Assembly (NCBI GenBank): GCA_934481345.1
Contig: CAKSPF010000005.1
Coordinates: 124,001 to 188,000, forward strand
From: an uncultured Clostridia bacterium
Lineage (GTDB): Bacteria; Bacillota; Clostridia; UMGS1810
Length of the DNA stretch: 64,000 bases
Direction of reading: 5' to 3'
The first letter of the stretch is position 1; the number at the start of each line of letters is the position of its first letter. Under the pieces are notes generated by a model. It was not told where the DNA came from. It did not search any database and worked only from the letters and a program-made list of their open reading frames with translations. Below, in pieces: positions 41,747-48,732 of the stretch. Position numbers and translations under genes: made by a program.

Positions 41747-42655
41747 TTACCGCAGCTTTTTATACACTGCCTGCACATAATTTATATGTTCAAACGCTTT
41801 CATGCCGGTATTTTTGATTATCTGTTTCTGAATGTCTGCAGGTTCGAGAATTTCATATGCCAAAAATCCGTAATCGGACAGCATCATTTCCATACTCACG
41901 CCGTCAAAACTGGATTTCATTTCTTCTCCGCCGCCTTTTGCCATTTCAATCATATTTCGCACTCTCGGTTCTTCTGACAGAAACAGTCCGGCATCTGCAT
42001 AATCAAACAGCAGTGTGCTGCCGTCCGACATTATCTCAGATAAAGAGCGAAGCATATTTTCTATTTCGTCCCTATACAGGTAATAGCTCACTCCGAGCCA
42101 GGAGAAAAACGTCTTTTTGGTTTTATCAAATCCGTATTTTTCCAATTCTTCTTTTAAATTATCTTTTGTGAAATCAACACCGACGAAAACAAGGTTTTGC
42201 GGAACGGTCCACCCTGCTCTTGCAATCCGCAAAACCTTATCGCTTTGAGTTGCCGGGTGATCCACTTCATATATTTTATGTTTTTCTGCAATTTCTGATT
42301 TGCGAAACGCAAATGTATCAAGCCCTGCGCCGAGGATTACATACTGTTCTGTACCCGTTTGAAATGCCGTTTCGAGTGCGCTTTCGCAGTATGCGGCTCT
42401 GCACAGCGGCGTGGGAGCTATATGTGTATTTACGAGATAGCGGAGAGCCTCTTTATCACTTTTGAACCCGTTCTTTTTTTCGGGTGCGAAAAAGTCAATT
42501 CCGTTGAGAATATAGCTTGAAATCATATTATATTCTTCATTGCTCATCAGCTTTCTTGCCATGAAATCATTAAAAACGGGGTATTCTTCATTTTCGGCAT
42601 GAAACGCCCTGCCGAAAGCAGACATCAGAGCAGTTATACTTGCCTTATTTTCCAA
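41747..42655 (-). CDS. Class I SAM-dependent methyltransferase (leucine carboxyl methyltransferase/PPM type)
   Basis: 302 residues from TTG 42655 (AAGGAG 9 bp upstream). The SAM site is QYVILGAGLDTFAFR, with the acidic ribose ligand in IYEVDHPATQSDK. FSWLGVSYYLYRDEIENML is the conserved LCM-like motif and TLLFDYAD closes the Rossmann core. The family methylates diverse substrates in bacteria, including secondary metabolites; no neighbour indicates the substrate. The segment ARKLMSNEEY near the N-terminus is typical of the SAM-MT of this group. Confidence 0.85.
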   Translation of the reverse strand: MENKASITALMSAFGRAFHAENEEYPVFNDFMARKLMSNEEYNMISSYILNGIDFFAPEKKNGFKSDKEALRYLVNTHIAPTPLCRAAYCESALETAFQTGTEQYVILGAGLDTFAFRKSEIAEKHKIYEVDHPATQSDKVLRIARAGWTVPQNLVFVGVDFTKDNLKEELEKYGFDKTKKTFFSWLGVSYYLYRDEIENMLRSLSEIMSDGSTLLFDYADAGLFLSEEPRVRNMIEMAKGGGEEMKSSFDGVSMEMMLSDYGFLAYEILEPADIQKQIIKNTGMKAFEHINYVQAVYKKLR

Positions 42656-42743
42656 TCGGACTCACTCCTTACAATTTTTGCTAATGTATATATTACACAC
42701 GCGCCGCAAAAATCCTTTTTCGGAGTGAAAATTTTGTTTAAAA

Positions 42744-42777
42744 TGCAAAACAGCCGCCAAACGGCGGCTGTTTTGCA
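42744..42777 (-). terminator. Terminator of the iron-type alcohol dehydrogenase gene
   Basis: Perfect arms TGCAAAACAGCCGCC (42744-42758) and GGCGGCTGTTTTGCA (42763-42777), 4-base loop, AT-rich flank on the minus side. Confidence 0.88.
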
Positions 42778-42788
42778 AAAAATACTTA

Positions 42789-43937
42789 TTAAAGCAAAGA
42801 TTTATAAAGTTCGGAAATCTCTTCAACGCTTGTATCGCGCGGATTGCCGGGTCTGCATGCATCATCATATGCGGACTGTGCCAAAAATCCGATGTCTTCG
42901 GGTTTAACAATATCCTTGAGGTTTTCCGGAATACCAACGTCTTTGGAAAGCTTTTTAACTGCGTCGATTGCAGCTTTTCTGTATTCGTCCGTTGACATGT
43001 TTTCCGTGCCCTCTACGCCCATAGCAGCAGCGATATATTTATATTTATCGCCGGTAGCGGGTGCGTTATATTCCATTACTGTAGGAAGTATAATAGCATT
43101 AGCCACGCCGTGAGGAGTGTTATAAAGTGCGCCGAGCGGATGTGCCATTGAATGAACTATTCCCAGACCTACATTTGAAAATCCCATACCGGCAACATAC
43201 TGTCCGAGAGCCATTCCTTCCCTGCCCTCAGGTGTGTTTTCAACTGCGCCGCGGAGGTGTTTGGAAATAATCTCTATAGCCTTTAAGTGGAACATATCGG
43301 AAAGTTCCCATGCGCCCTTTGTTATATAACCTTCAATTGCATGTGTGAGAGCGTCCATACCCGTTGCGGCGGTAAGGCCCTTCGGCATGCTTGACATCAT
43401 ATCCGGGTCAACGACAGCAACAACCGGAATGTCGTGAACGTCTACACAAACCATTTTACGGCTCTTTTCTTCATCTGTTATTACATAGTTAATTGTTACC
43501 TCAGCGGCAGTTCCTGCCGTTGTGGGCACTGCTATTATCGGAACAGCAGGTTTCTTTGTAGGAGCTACGCCTTCGAGGCTTCTTACATCGGCAAATTCCG
43601 GGTTATTGATAATAATACCCACAGCCTTTGCAGTATCCATTGCAGAGCCGCCGCCGATTGCGATAATGCCGTCTGCTCCTGCCTTTTTAAACTCATCAAC
43701 ACCCTCTTTAACATTTGTTATTGTCGGGTTTGCCTGAATTTTGGAGAATACCGAATACTCAATACCGGCTGCATCCAAAATATCCGTAACCTTTTTGGAA
43801 ACTCCGAATTTGATAAGATCCGGGTCTGTTGCTACAAAAATTTTCTTAAAGCCTCTTGCCTTAACCTCATCAGGAATAACGTTTATTGCTCCTGCGCCGT
43901 GATATGAGGTTTCATTAAGTACAAATCTGTTTGCCAT
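42789..43937 (-). CDS. Iron-containing alcohol dehydrogenase (lactaldehyde/propanediol type)
   Basis: 382 residues from ATG 43937, 8 bp after AAGGAGA; the ORF start 14 codons upstream has no site. NAD-binding motif GGGSAMDTAKAVG. Metal ligands are in MDALTHAIEGY and GIVHSMAHPLGALYNTPHG (His pair), with an upstream Asp in ATGMDAL. It is most like FucO/propanediol oxidoreductases, reducing small aldehydes to alcohols in fermentation. The substrate cannot be fixed. Transcribed alone. Confidence 0.9.
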   Translation of the reverse strand: MANRFVLNETSYHGAGAINVIPDEVKARGFKKIFVATDPDLIKFGVSKKVTDILDAAGIEYSVFSKIQANPTITNVKEGVDEFKKAGADGIIAIGGGSAMDTAKAVGIIINNPEFADVRSLEGVAPTKKPAVPIIAVPTTAGTAAEVTINYVITDEEKSRKMVCVDVHDIPVVAVVDPDMMSSMPKGLTAATGMDALTHAIEGYITKGAWELSDMFHLKAIEIISKHLRGAVENTPEGREGMALGQYVAGMGFSNVGLGIVHSMAHPLGALYNTPHGVANAIILPTVMEYNAPATGDKYKYIAAAMGVEGTENMSTDEYRKAAIDAVKKLSKDVGIPENLKDIVKPEDIGFLAQSAYDDACRPGNPRDTSVEEISELYKSLL

Positions 43938-43999
43938 TTTCTGCATCTCCTTAATAAGTTTATTCTTGTGATTATCCAAGCCGCCTATCCATTGACTTC

Positions 44000-44028
44000 A
44001 TTATAAATTTATTTTATCGCTTTGTCAA
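44000..44028 (-). promoter_or_regulatory. Promoter of the alcohol dehydrogenase gene at 42789-43937
   Basis: Perfect consensus on the minus strand: TTGACA (44028-44023), 17-bp spacer, TATAAT (44005-44000). Confidence 0.88.
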
Positions 44029-44058
44029 TAACATTTATTTACAAATTTATTAAACAAA

Positions 44059-44086
44059 TTGACTAAAAAAGCAACTGTGCTATACT
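44059..44086 (+). promoter_or_regulatory. Promoter of the GNAT gene
   Basis: TTGACT (44059-44064), 16-bp spacer, TATACT (44081-44086). Confidence 0.65.
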
Positions 44087-44129
44087 GTTTTTCAAACAAA
44101 AAAATTGCATGAAGCGAAGGAAATTTATA

Positions 44130-44621
44130 ATGAACATTACAGTAAGGAAATATGACAAAGCAGATATTGCCGAAATGGCGGATATATGGAATGAAGTTGT
44201 GGCAGATGGTATTGCATTTCCGCAGGAAGAATTTCTTACGGAAGAAACTGCAGAAAGCTTTTTTGCATCGCAAAGCTACTGCGGAGTAGCGCAGGAAAAA
44301 GCCGGCGGTAAAATCCTCGGTATGTATATTCTGCACCCGAACAACGTAGGAAGATGCGGCCACATATGCAATGCGAGCTATGCCGTTTCATCAGAAAGCC
44401 GCGGCATGCACATAGGAGAAAAGCTTGTGCTTGATTGTATAGACCGGGCGCACAATATCGGTTTTAAGGTTTTGCAGTTTAATGCAGTTGTAGCAACGAA
44501 TATCCACGCAAGGCATCTGTATGAACGGATAGGATTCAAACAGCTCGGCACAATTCCGGGCGGTTTTCGCATGAAAGACGGCAGTTATGAAGATATATGT
44601 CCGTATTATATCAAGGTATAA
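44130..44621 (+). CDS. GNAT family N-acetyltransferase
   Basis: 163 residues from ATG 44130 (GAAGGA upstream; the ORF start at 44109 has none). GNAT fold: beta1 TVRKYDKADIAEMADIWNEVV, acetyl-CoA loop SSESRGMHIGEKLVLDCIDRA (motif RGMHIGE), C-terminal VATNIHARHLYERIGFKQLGTIPGGFRMKDGSYEDI. The ending resembles phosphinothricin/methionine sulfoximine-type acetyltransferases, but the substrate is uncertain. Confidence 0.88.
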   Translation: MNITVRKYDKADIAEMADIWNEVVADGIAFPQEEFLTEETAESFFASQSYCGVAQEKAGGKILGMYILHPNNVGRCGHICNASYAVSSESRGMHIGEKLVLDCIDRAHNIGFKVLQFNAVVATNIHARHLYERIGFKQLGTIPGGFRMKDGSYEDICPYYIKV

Positions 44622-44699
44622 ATACATTTTTTATAAAGCTCTTTTTTTACAATTATTTATGAATTTTTTGTAAATTCTACACAAACAATTATAAAACAA

Positions 44700-44728
44700 T
44701 TGTAAATTTTATATTTATATGTTATACT
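44700..44728 (+). promoter_or_regulatory. Promoter of the fumarase alpha gene
   Basis: TTGTAA (44700-44705), 17-bp spacer, TATACT (44723-44728), about 30 bp before the start. Confidence 0.65.
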
Positions 44729-44762
44729 ATATACACTACAAAACATATTGCAGGAGAAACAC

Positions 44763-45605
44763 ATGAGAATAATAAATTCACAATTAATAACAGACGAGGT
44801 TAAAAAGCTTTGTATGGAAGCAAACTATTATCTTCCCTGCGACATCAGAGAAGCATTGAAAAACGCTGAACAGTCCGAAAAATCCGAAACCGGCAAAGAC
44901 ATTTTACAAAAAATAACCGAAAACTATCAAATAGCGGAGAAAAAGAGAGTGCCGATATGTCAGGACACGGGAATGGCGGTATTTTTTATAGAAATAGGCA
45001 AAGACGTACATATCGAAGGTTTAAACCTGACAGAAGCGGTTAATCTCGGTGTAAAAAACGGATACGGCGACGGTTATCTTAGAAAATCAATTGTAAGCGA
45101 CCCGCTTTTCCGCAAAAATACGCAGGACAACACGCCTGCTGTTATACATTATGAATTTACTGACGGTGATAAGGTTAAAATAACCATAGCACCGAAGGGC
45201 TTCGGCAGCGAGAATATGAGTGCCGTCAAAATGTTTTCTCCGTCTGCCGGTGCATACGGCATAAAAGAATTTGTAGTTGAAACGGTAAACAAAGCAGGAA
45301 GCAACCCCTGCCCTCCGATTGTAGTCGGAGTAGGCATAGGCGGAAATTTTGAAAGCTGTGCAATGCTTGCAAAAAAAGCGCTTACCAGAAGCATTATGAC
45401 GGATAATCCGAATCCGTATTATGCAAAACTGGAAAAAGAGCTTCTTGAAAAAATAAACAAGCTCGGCATAGGTCCGCAGGGCTTCGGCGGTACGACTACC
45501 GCACTCGGTGTCAATATTGAAACCGCCCCTACTCACATTGCAGGCATGCCGTGTGCAGTAAACATAAGCTGCCATGTCACAAGACATAAAACCGTTGTCA
45601 TATGA
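44763..45605 (+). CDS. Fumarate hydratase class I, alpha subunit
   Basis: 280 residues from ATG 44763 (CAGGAGA 6 bp upstream). The [4Fe-4S] cluster ligands fall in VPICQDTGMAVFF, NFESCAMLAKKA and the nearby PCPPIVVGVG region (motif NPCPPIVVGVGIGGN). GPQGFGGTTTALGV and CHVTRHKT close the domain. It corresponds to the N-terminal/alpha half of oxygen-sensitive fumarases or L(+)-tartrate dehydratases. The beta subunit normally follows directly but is not encoded anywhere in this window; the next gene is hpf. Confidence 0.92.
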   Translation: MRIINSQLITDEVKKLCMEANYYLPCDIREALKNAEQSEKSETGKDILQKITENYQIAEKKRVPICQDTGMAVFFIEIGKDVHIEGLNLTEAVNLGVKNGYGDGYLRKSIVSDPLFRKNTQDNTPAVIHYEFTDGDKVKITIAPKGFGSENMSAVKMFSPSAGAYGIKEFVVETVNKAGSNPCPPIVVGVGIGGNFESCAMLAKKALTRSIMTDNPNPYYAKLEKELLEKINKLGIGPQGFGGTTTALGVNIETAPTHIAGMPCAVNISCHVTRHKTVVI

Positions 45606-45666
45606 TTTTCAAATTATATACCGCAAGGTTATATAATACACAATTTTAAAGAAAGAGGGTTTTAGC

Positions 45667-46191
45667 ATGAAATTCAAAATTACAGGAAGAAAAATCGACG
45701 TTACAGAAGGACTTAAGGAATACACCACGAGCAAGCTTTCCAAGCTGGATAAGTATTTCGGAGCTGAAGCCGAGGCAAACGTTACCCTATCCGTCCAAAA
45801 GGACAATCATATCATAGAAGTTACCATTCACTACAACGGTATGATTTACCGTGCCGAAGTATCTGACACAGACATGTATGCATCTATCGACAGAGTTGAA
45901 GATGTGCTCGAAAGACAGATACGCAAGCAGAAAACCAGGCTTGAAAAACAGCTTAAATCCGGTGCATTTAATGATGTAGTGGACTTTGGTGATGTAGAAG
46001 AAGAAAAGGAATTTAAAATTGTAAAGACAAAGAAATATGAAAACAAACCGATGAGCGTTGAAGAGGCTATTTTGCAAATGAACCTTTTGGGACATGCGTT
46101 TTATATTTTCAACAACTCCGACACAATGGACAAAAACGTTGTATACAAAAGAAAAGACGGCAATTACGGTCTTATTGAGCTTGAAAGATAA
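45667..46191 (+). CDS. hpf: Ribosome hibernation promoting factor, long form
   Basis: 174 residues, the length of the long HPF that dimerises 70S ribosomes into 100S. The N-terminal S30AE/YfiA domain runs over residues 1-100 (KFKITGRKIDVTEGLKEY, SKLDKYFG, DMYASIDRVEDVLERQI). The C-terminal dimerisation domain has KPMSVEEAILQMNLLGHAFYIF and YKRKDGNYGLIE. AAAGAGGG precedes the ATG. Confidence 0.96.
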   Translation: MKFKITGRKIDVTEGLKEYTTSKLSKLDKYFGAEAEANVTLSVQKDNHIIEVTIHYNGMIYRAEVSDTDMYASIDRVEDVLERQIRKQKTRLEKQLKSGAFNDVVDFGDVEEEKEFKIVKTKKYENKPMSVEEAILQMNLLGHAFYIFNNSDTMDKNVVYKRKDGNYGLIELER

Positions 46192-46210
46192 ATTTAATTA
46201 AAATGAATTG

Positions 46211-46240
46211 ACAGGAGGCATACAAAATTATGCCTCCTGT
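46211..46240 (+). terminator. hpf terminator
   Basis: Arms ACAGGAGGCATA (46211-46222) and TATGCCTCCTGT (46229-46240), 6-base loop, followed by TTTTTAT. Confidence 0.9.
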
Positions 46241-46242
46241 TT

Positions 46243-46407
46243 TTATGCATTAAGCTGTTTGATGCAGGTTATTACAAGATTGTATTCACGTTCTGTTTCG
46301 CAATACAGTTTTCTTCCGCCTTCAATATCGCCCGAACGCAATATTTCTGTGATTTCCGAGCTGATTTTATATAAATTTTCAAATCCAAGATTTATACTTA
46401 CAAACAA
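46243..46407 (-). pseudogene. Possible gene remnant or small protein (54 codons, no ATG)
   Basis: The stretch between hpf and the cupin gene is open on the minus strand for 54 codons with protein-like composition (FENLYKISSEITEILRSGD, then RKLYCETEREYN). The only start is TTG 46407, with no visible ribosome-binding site and a stop codon directly before it. It may be the 3' remnant of a helical protein whose 5' part was replaced by the cupin gene's promoter. Low certainty. Confidence 0.35.
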
Positions 46408-46414
46408 TTATATC

Positions 46415-46436
46415 ATTGACAAATATAACTGTCAAT
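46415..46436. promoter_or_regulatory. Operator-like palindrome upstream of the cupin gene
   Basis: ATTGACA (46415-46421), 8-bp centre AATATAAC, TGTCAAT (46430-46436), immediately followed by the ribosome-binding site AAGGAGG. The position suits a repressor blocking transcription or translation of the cupin-alcohol dehydrogenase pair. The same TTGACA/TGTCAA pairing recurs in the SLH gene leader. Confidence 0.5.
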
Positions 46437-46451
46437 AAGGAGGCATACTAT

Positions 46452-46886
46452 ATGGAACAGAAAAAACAAGCAGACGGCAACTGCCGCGGCGGCATATTCG
46501 GCATGGGAGAACCAAACACCGCCTATGCAAAATATTTTATCGGTAACAGTTATCTAAAACCGCTTACCGATCCCGCAAAAACGGTATTTGCCGCAAATGT
46601 TACTTTTGAACCGGGATGCCGTAACAACTGGCACATACATCAGGCATCCGAAGGCGGCGGTCAGATTCTTTTGTGTATAGACGGAGAAGGCTGGTATCAG
46701 GAGGAAGGCAAGCCGCCGCAGAGTCTTAAAGCCGGCGATACAGTCACCATACCGGCAGGTGTAAAACACTGGCACGGCGCAAAAGCCAACAGCTGGTTTT
46801 CTCATATAGCTGTGGAATGTCCCGGTAAGGATACGTCCACACAATGGCTTGAAGCCGTAACAGATGAGCAATATCCAAAAAATTAA
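46452..46886 (+). CDS. Cupin domain protein (hydroxynitrile lyase-like cupin)
   Basis: 144 residues from ATG 46452 behind AAGGAGG. Single cupin with metal ligands in motif 1 (NNWHIHQASEGGGQILLCIDGEG: the His pair and Glu/Gln) and motif 2 (IPAGVKHWHGAKANSW). The pattern is that of small manganese cupins related to (R)-selective hydroxynitrile lyases and of proteins often found beside oxidoreductases. It is 15 bp upstream of a second iron-type alcohol dehydrogenase and probably co-transcribed. Natural substrate unknown. Confidence 0.85.
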   Translation: MEQKKQADGNCRGGIFGMGEPNTAYAKYFIGNSYLKPLTDPAKTVFAANVTFEPGCRNNWHIHQASEGGGQILLCIDGEGWYQEEGKPPQSLKAGDTVTIPAGVKHWHGAKANSWFSHIAVECPGKDTSTQWLEAVTDEQYPKN

Positions 46887-46901
46887 ACGGAGGTTTTAAA
46901 A

Positions 46902-48065
46902 ATGAAATTTGATTTTACCTACTACAATCCTACAAAGATTTATTTTGGAAAAAACTCGCTTGATAATCTTTCGGGTGAGCTTAGTAACTACGGAAAAACC
47001 GTTCTTTTGATGTATGGCAAAGGTTCTGTTAAAAAAAGCGGCCTGTATGATAAAATAACAGAAATTTTAAAAAACGCGGACAAAACCGTTGTAGAGCTTT
47101 CGGGCATAAAATCAAATCCGTCATACAGTCAGCTTCTTGAAGGCGCAAAGCTTGTAAAGGAAAACAATGTTGACTTGATTTTGGCTGTGGGCGGAGGCTC
47201 TGTAATTGACTGTGCAAAGGGCATTTCCGTTTCCGCATACTGTGAAAGCGATCCATGGCAGAAATACTGGGTAGATTTTGCTGATATTGATAACAAAATT
47301 GTTCCTGTCGGTTCTGTTCTCACAATGGCAGGCACAGGCTCCGAGATGAACGGCGGCTCGGTTATAACCAACGAAGAAGCAAAGCTTAAAAACGGAAGAG
47401 TTTTTCCGTCTGAAGTGAATCCGAAATTCTCGATTTTAAATCCGGAGTACACTTATACCGTTCCGAAATATCAAATGGCAAGCGGAATATTTGATACAAT
47501 GTCACACTTAATGGAACAGTATTTTTCCGGTGAAGACGATAACACAACAGACTATGTTCTGGAGGGGATTATGCGCTCGCTTATACACAGCGCTAAAGCA
47601 GCTATAAAAAATCCGCAGGACTATGAAGCAAGAAGTAATATAATGTGGAGTGCAACCATCGGGCTTAATACGATAACCGGTCTTTCAAAACAGCAGGACT
47701 GGGAGGTTCACATGATTGAGCACCAGGTGGGCGCTTATACGGACTGTGCACACGGCGCAGGTCTTGCTGCGATTTCCGTCCCCTATTACAAGTATATATG
47801 CTCTTTCGGCATTGACAAATTCGTAAGATTTGCAAAAAATGTATGGAGTATAAACACCGATGGAATGGACAAAAATGCCGCAGCGGCTGCCGGTATAGAA
47901 AAGCTCAGAGAATTTATAGTGGAAATCGGTATGCCTCTGACACTAAGAGAGCTCGGCGCTACCGAGGATATGCTTCCGCTCATAGCGAAATCCACAGTTC
48001 CGGGCGGCGGATATAAACAAATGACCGACAAAGACATTCTTAATGTATTAAAAGAATGCTATTAA
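46902..48065 (+). CDS. Iron-containing alcohol dehydrogenase (BdhA/YqhD type)
   Basis: 387 residues. Begins KFDFTYYNPTKIYFGKNS, typical of butanol dehydrogenase/YqhD. NAD(P) motif AVGGGSVIDCAKGIS; metal ligands in FDTMSHLMEQYFSG and MIEHQVGAYTDCAHGAGLA. Members reduce aldehydes with broad specificity, often as detoxification enzymes. Pairing with the cupin and an operator-like site suggests an inducible stress unit (inference). Confidence 0.9.
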   Translation: MKFDFTYYNPTKIYFGKNSLDNLSGELSNYGKTVLLMYGKGSVKKSGLYDKITEILKNADKTVVELSGIKSNPSYSQLLEGAKLVKENNVDLILAVGGGSVIDCAKGISVSAYCESDPWQKYWVDFADIDNKIVPVGSVLTMAGTGSEMNGGSVITNEEAKLKNGRVFPSEVNPKFSILNPEYTYTVPKYQMASGIFDTMSHLMEQYFSGEDDNTTDYVLEGIMRSLIHSAKAAIKNPQDYEARSNIMWSATIGLNTITGLSKQQDWEVHMIEHQVGAYTDCAHGAGLAAISVPYYKYICSFGIDKFVRFAKNVWSINTDGMDKNAAAAAGIEKLREFIVEIGMPLTLRELGATEDMLPLIAKSTVPGGGYKQMTDKDILNVLKECY

Positions 48066-48090
48066 AAATACGAATTTTCACAGCATAAAA

Positions 48091-48117
48091 ATCCCCGGCT
48101 AAACTTTAGCCGGGGAT
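48091..48117. terminator. Terminator between the alcohol dehydrogenase and lipoprotein genes
   Basis: Arms ATCCCCGGCTA (48091-48101) and TAGCCGGGGAT (48107-48117), 5-base loop; the U-tract (TTTTTAT) is on the minus strand, so it mainly serves the lipoprotein gene. Confidence 0.85.
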
Positions 48118-48139
48118 ACTTACTTATAAATTATACAAT

Positions 48140-48445
48140 TTATTTCGTGTCGTTTGCATTCTTGCCGTTAACGGAACCGTTAGTTCCTTTGCCGGTTGTT
48201 CCGTTCTGTGCATTTCCGCTTTCTTCCATACGGTCTTTTGCATTTTCGATTGTATCTTCCGCGTCGTCAATTAATCCGTCATCTTTAGTGTCGTTATTAG
48301 TAGTGTTGTCTTTATCCGTTGCACCGTCATTTGTTATATTATCGTTTGCATTATCGTCTGTTGTGTCATTTCCGCATGCTGTGAAAAATGTCATAACCGA
48401 AAATGACATTGCCAGTGCAAGTGTTATAGATAAAAATTTTTTCAT
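48140..48445 (-). CDS. Small low-complexity lipoprotein
   Basis: 101 residues. A lipoprotein signal peptide (KKFLSITLALAMSFSVMTFFTACGN) has a lipobox-like TAC with the acylated Cys at residue 24. The mature part is almost entirely Asn, Asp, Thr, Gly and Lys (for example NDTTDDNANDNITNDG), probably an unstructured surface linker. No known function. Divergent from the large SLH protein gene. Confidence 0.75.
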   Translation of the reverse strand: MKKFLSITLALAMSFSVMTFFTACGNDTTDDNANDNITNDGATDKDNTTNNDTKDDGLIDDAEDTIENAKDRMEESGNAQNGTTGKGTNGSVNGKNANDTK

Positions 48446-48554
48446 ACCTTACATTCCTTTCAAAAATTGTAGTTACTTTTCAGTAATTATTATTAAGCAT
48501 TGCATGATTTTTATTCAAAATTATATGTGCAAAAATTTTTCCATAATTTGATAC

Positions 48555-48583
48555 TTGATATATAAAAGTATATATAGTATGAT
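48555..48583 (+). promoter_or_regulatory. Promoter of the SLH surface protein gene
   Basis: TTGATA (48555-48560), 17-bp spacer, TATGAT (48578-48583). It gives a 5' leader of about 140 nt. Confidence 0.68.
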
Positions 48584-48592
48584 ATACCAGAC

Positions 48593-48685
48593 AGTTGACA
48601 TAAAATTATTATTGTTTACATCATTGCTTTAATTGTGCTATTTAAGTGCATTTTGATTTTGTAATACCATAAAATTATGTCAACT
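48593..48685 (+). promoter_or_regulatory. Long-range stem in the SLH gene mRNA leader
   Basis: AGTTGACATAA (48593-48603) and TTATGTCAACT (48675-48685) are exact reverse complements 71 bp apart. The first arm would lie within a few bases of the mRNA 5' end predicted from the promoter, so the stem could protect that end; this is inference. Confidence 0.5.
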
Positions 48686-48732
48686 ACATTAATTAAGCAG
48701 TAATACTGCAAAATTTGTAAGGAGGATTTTAA

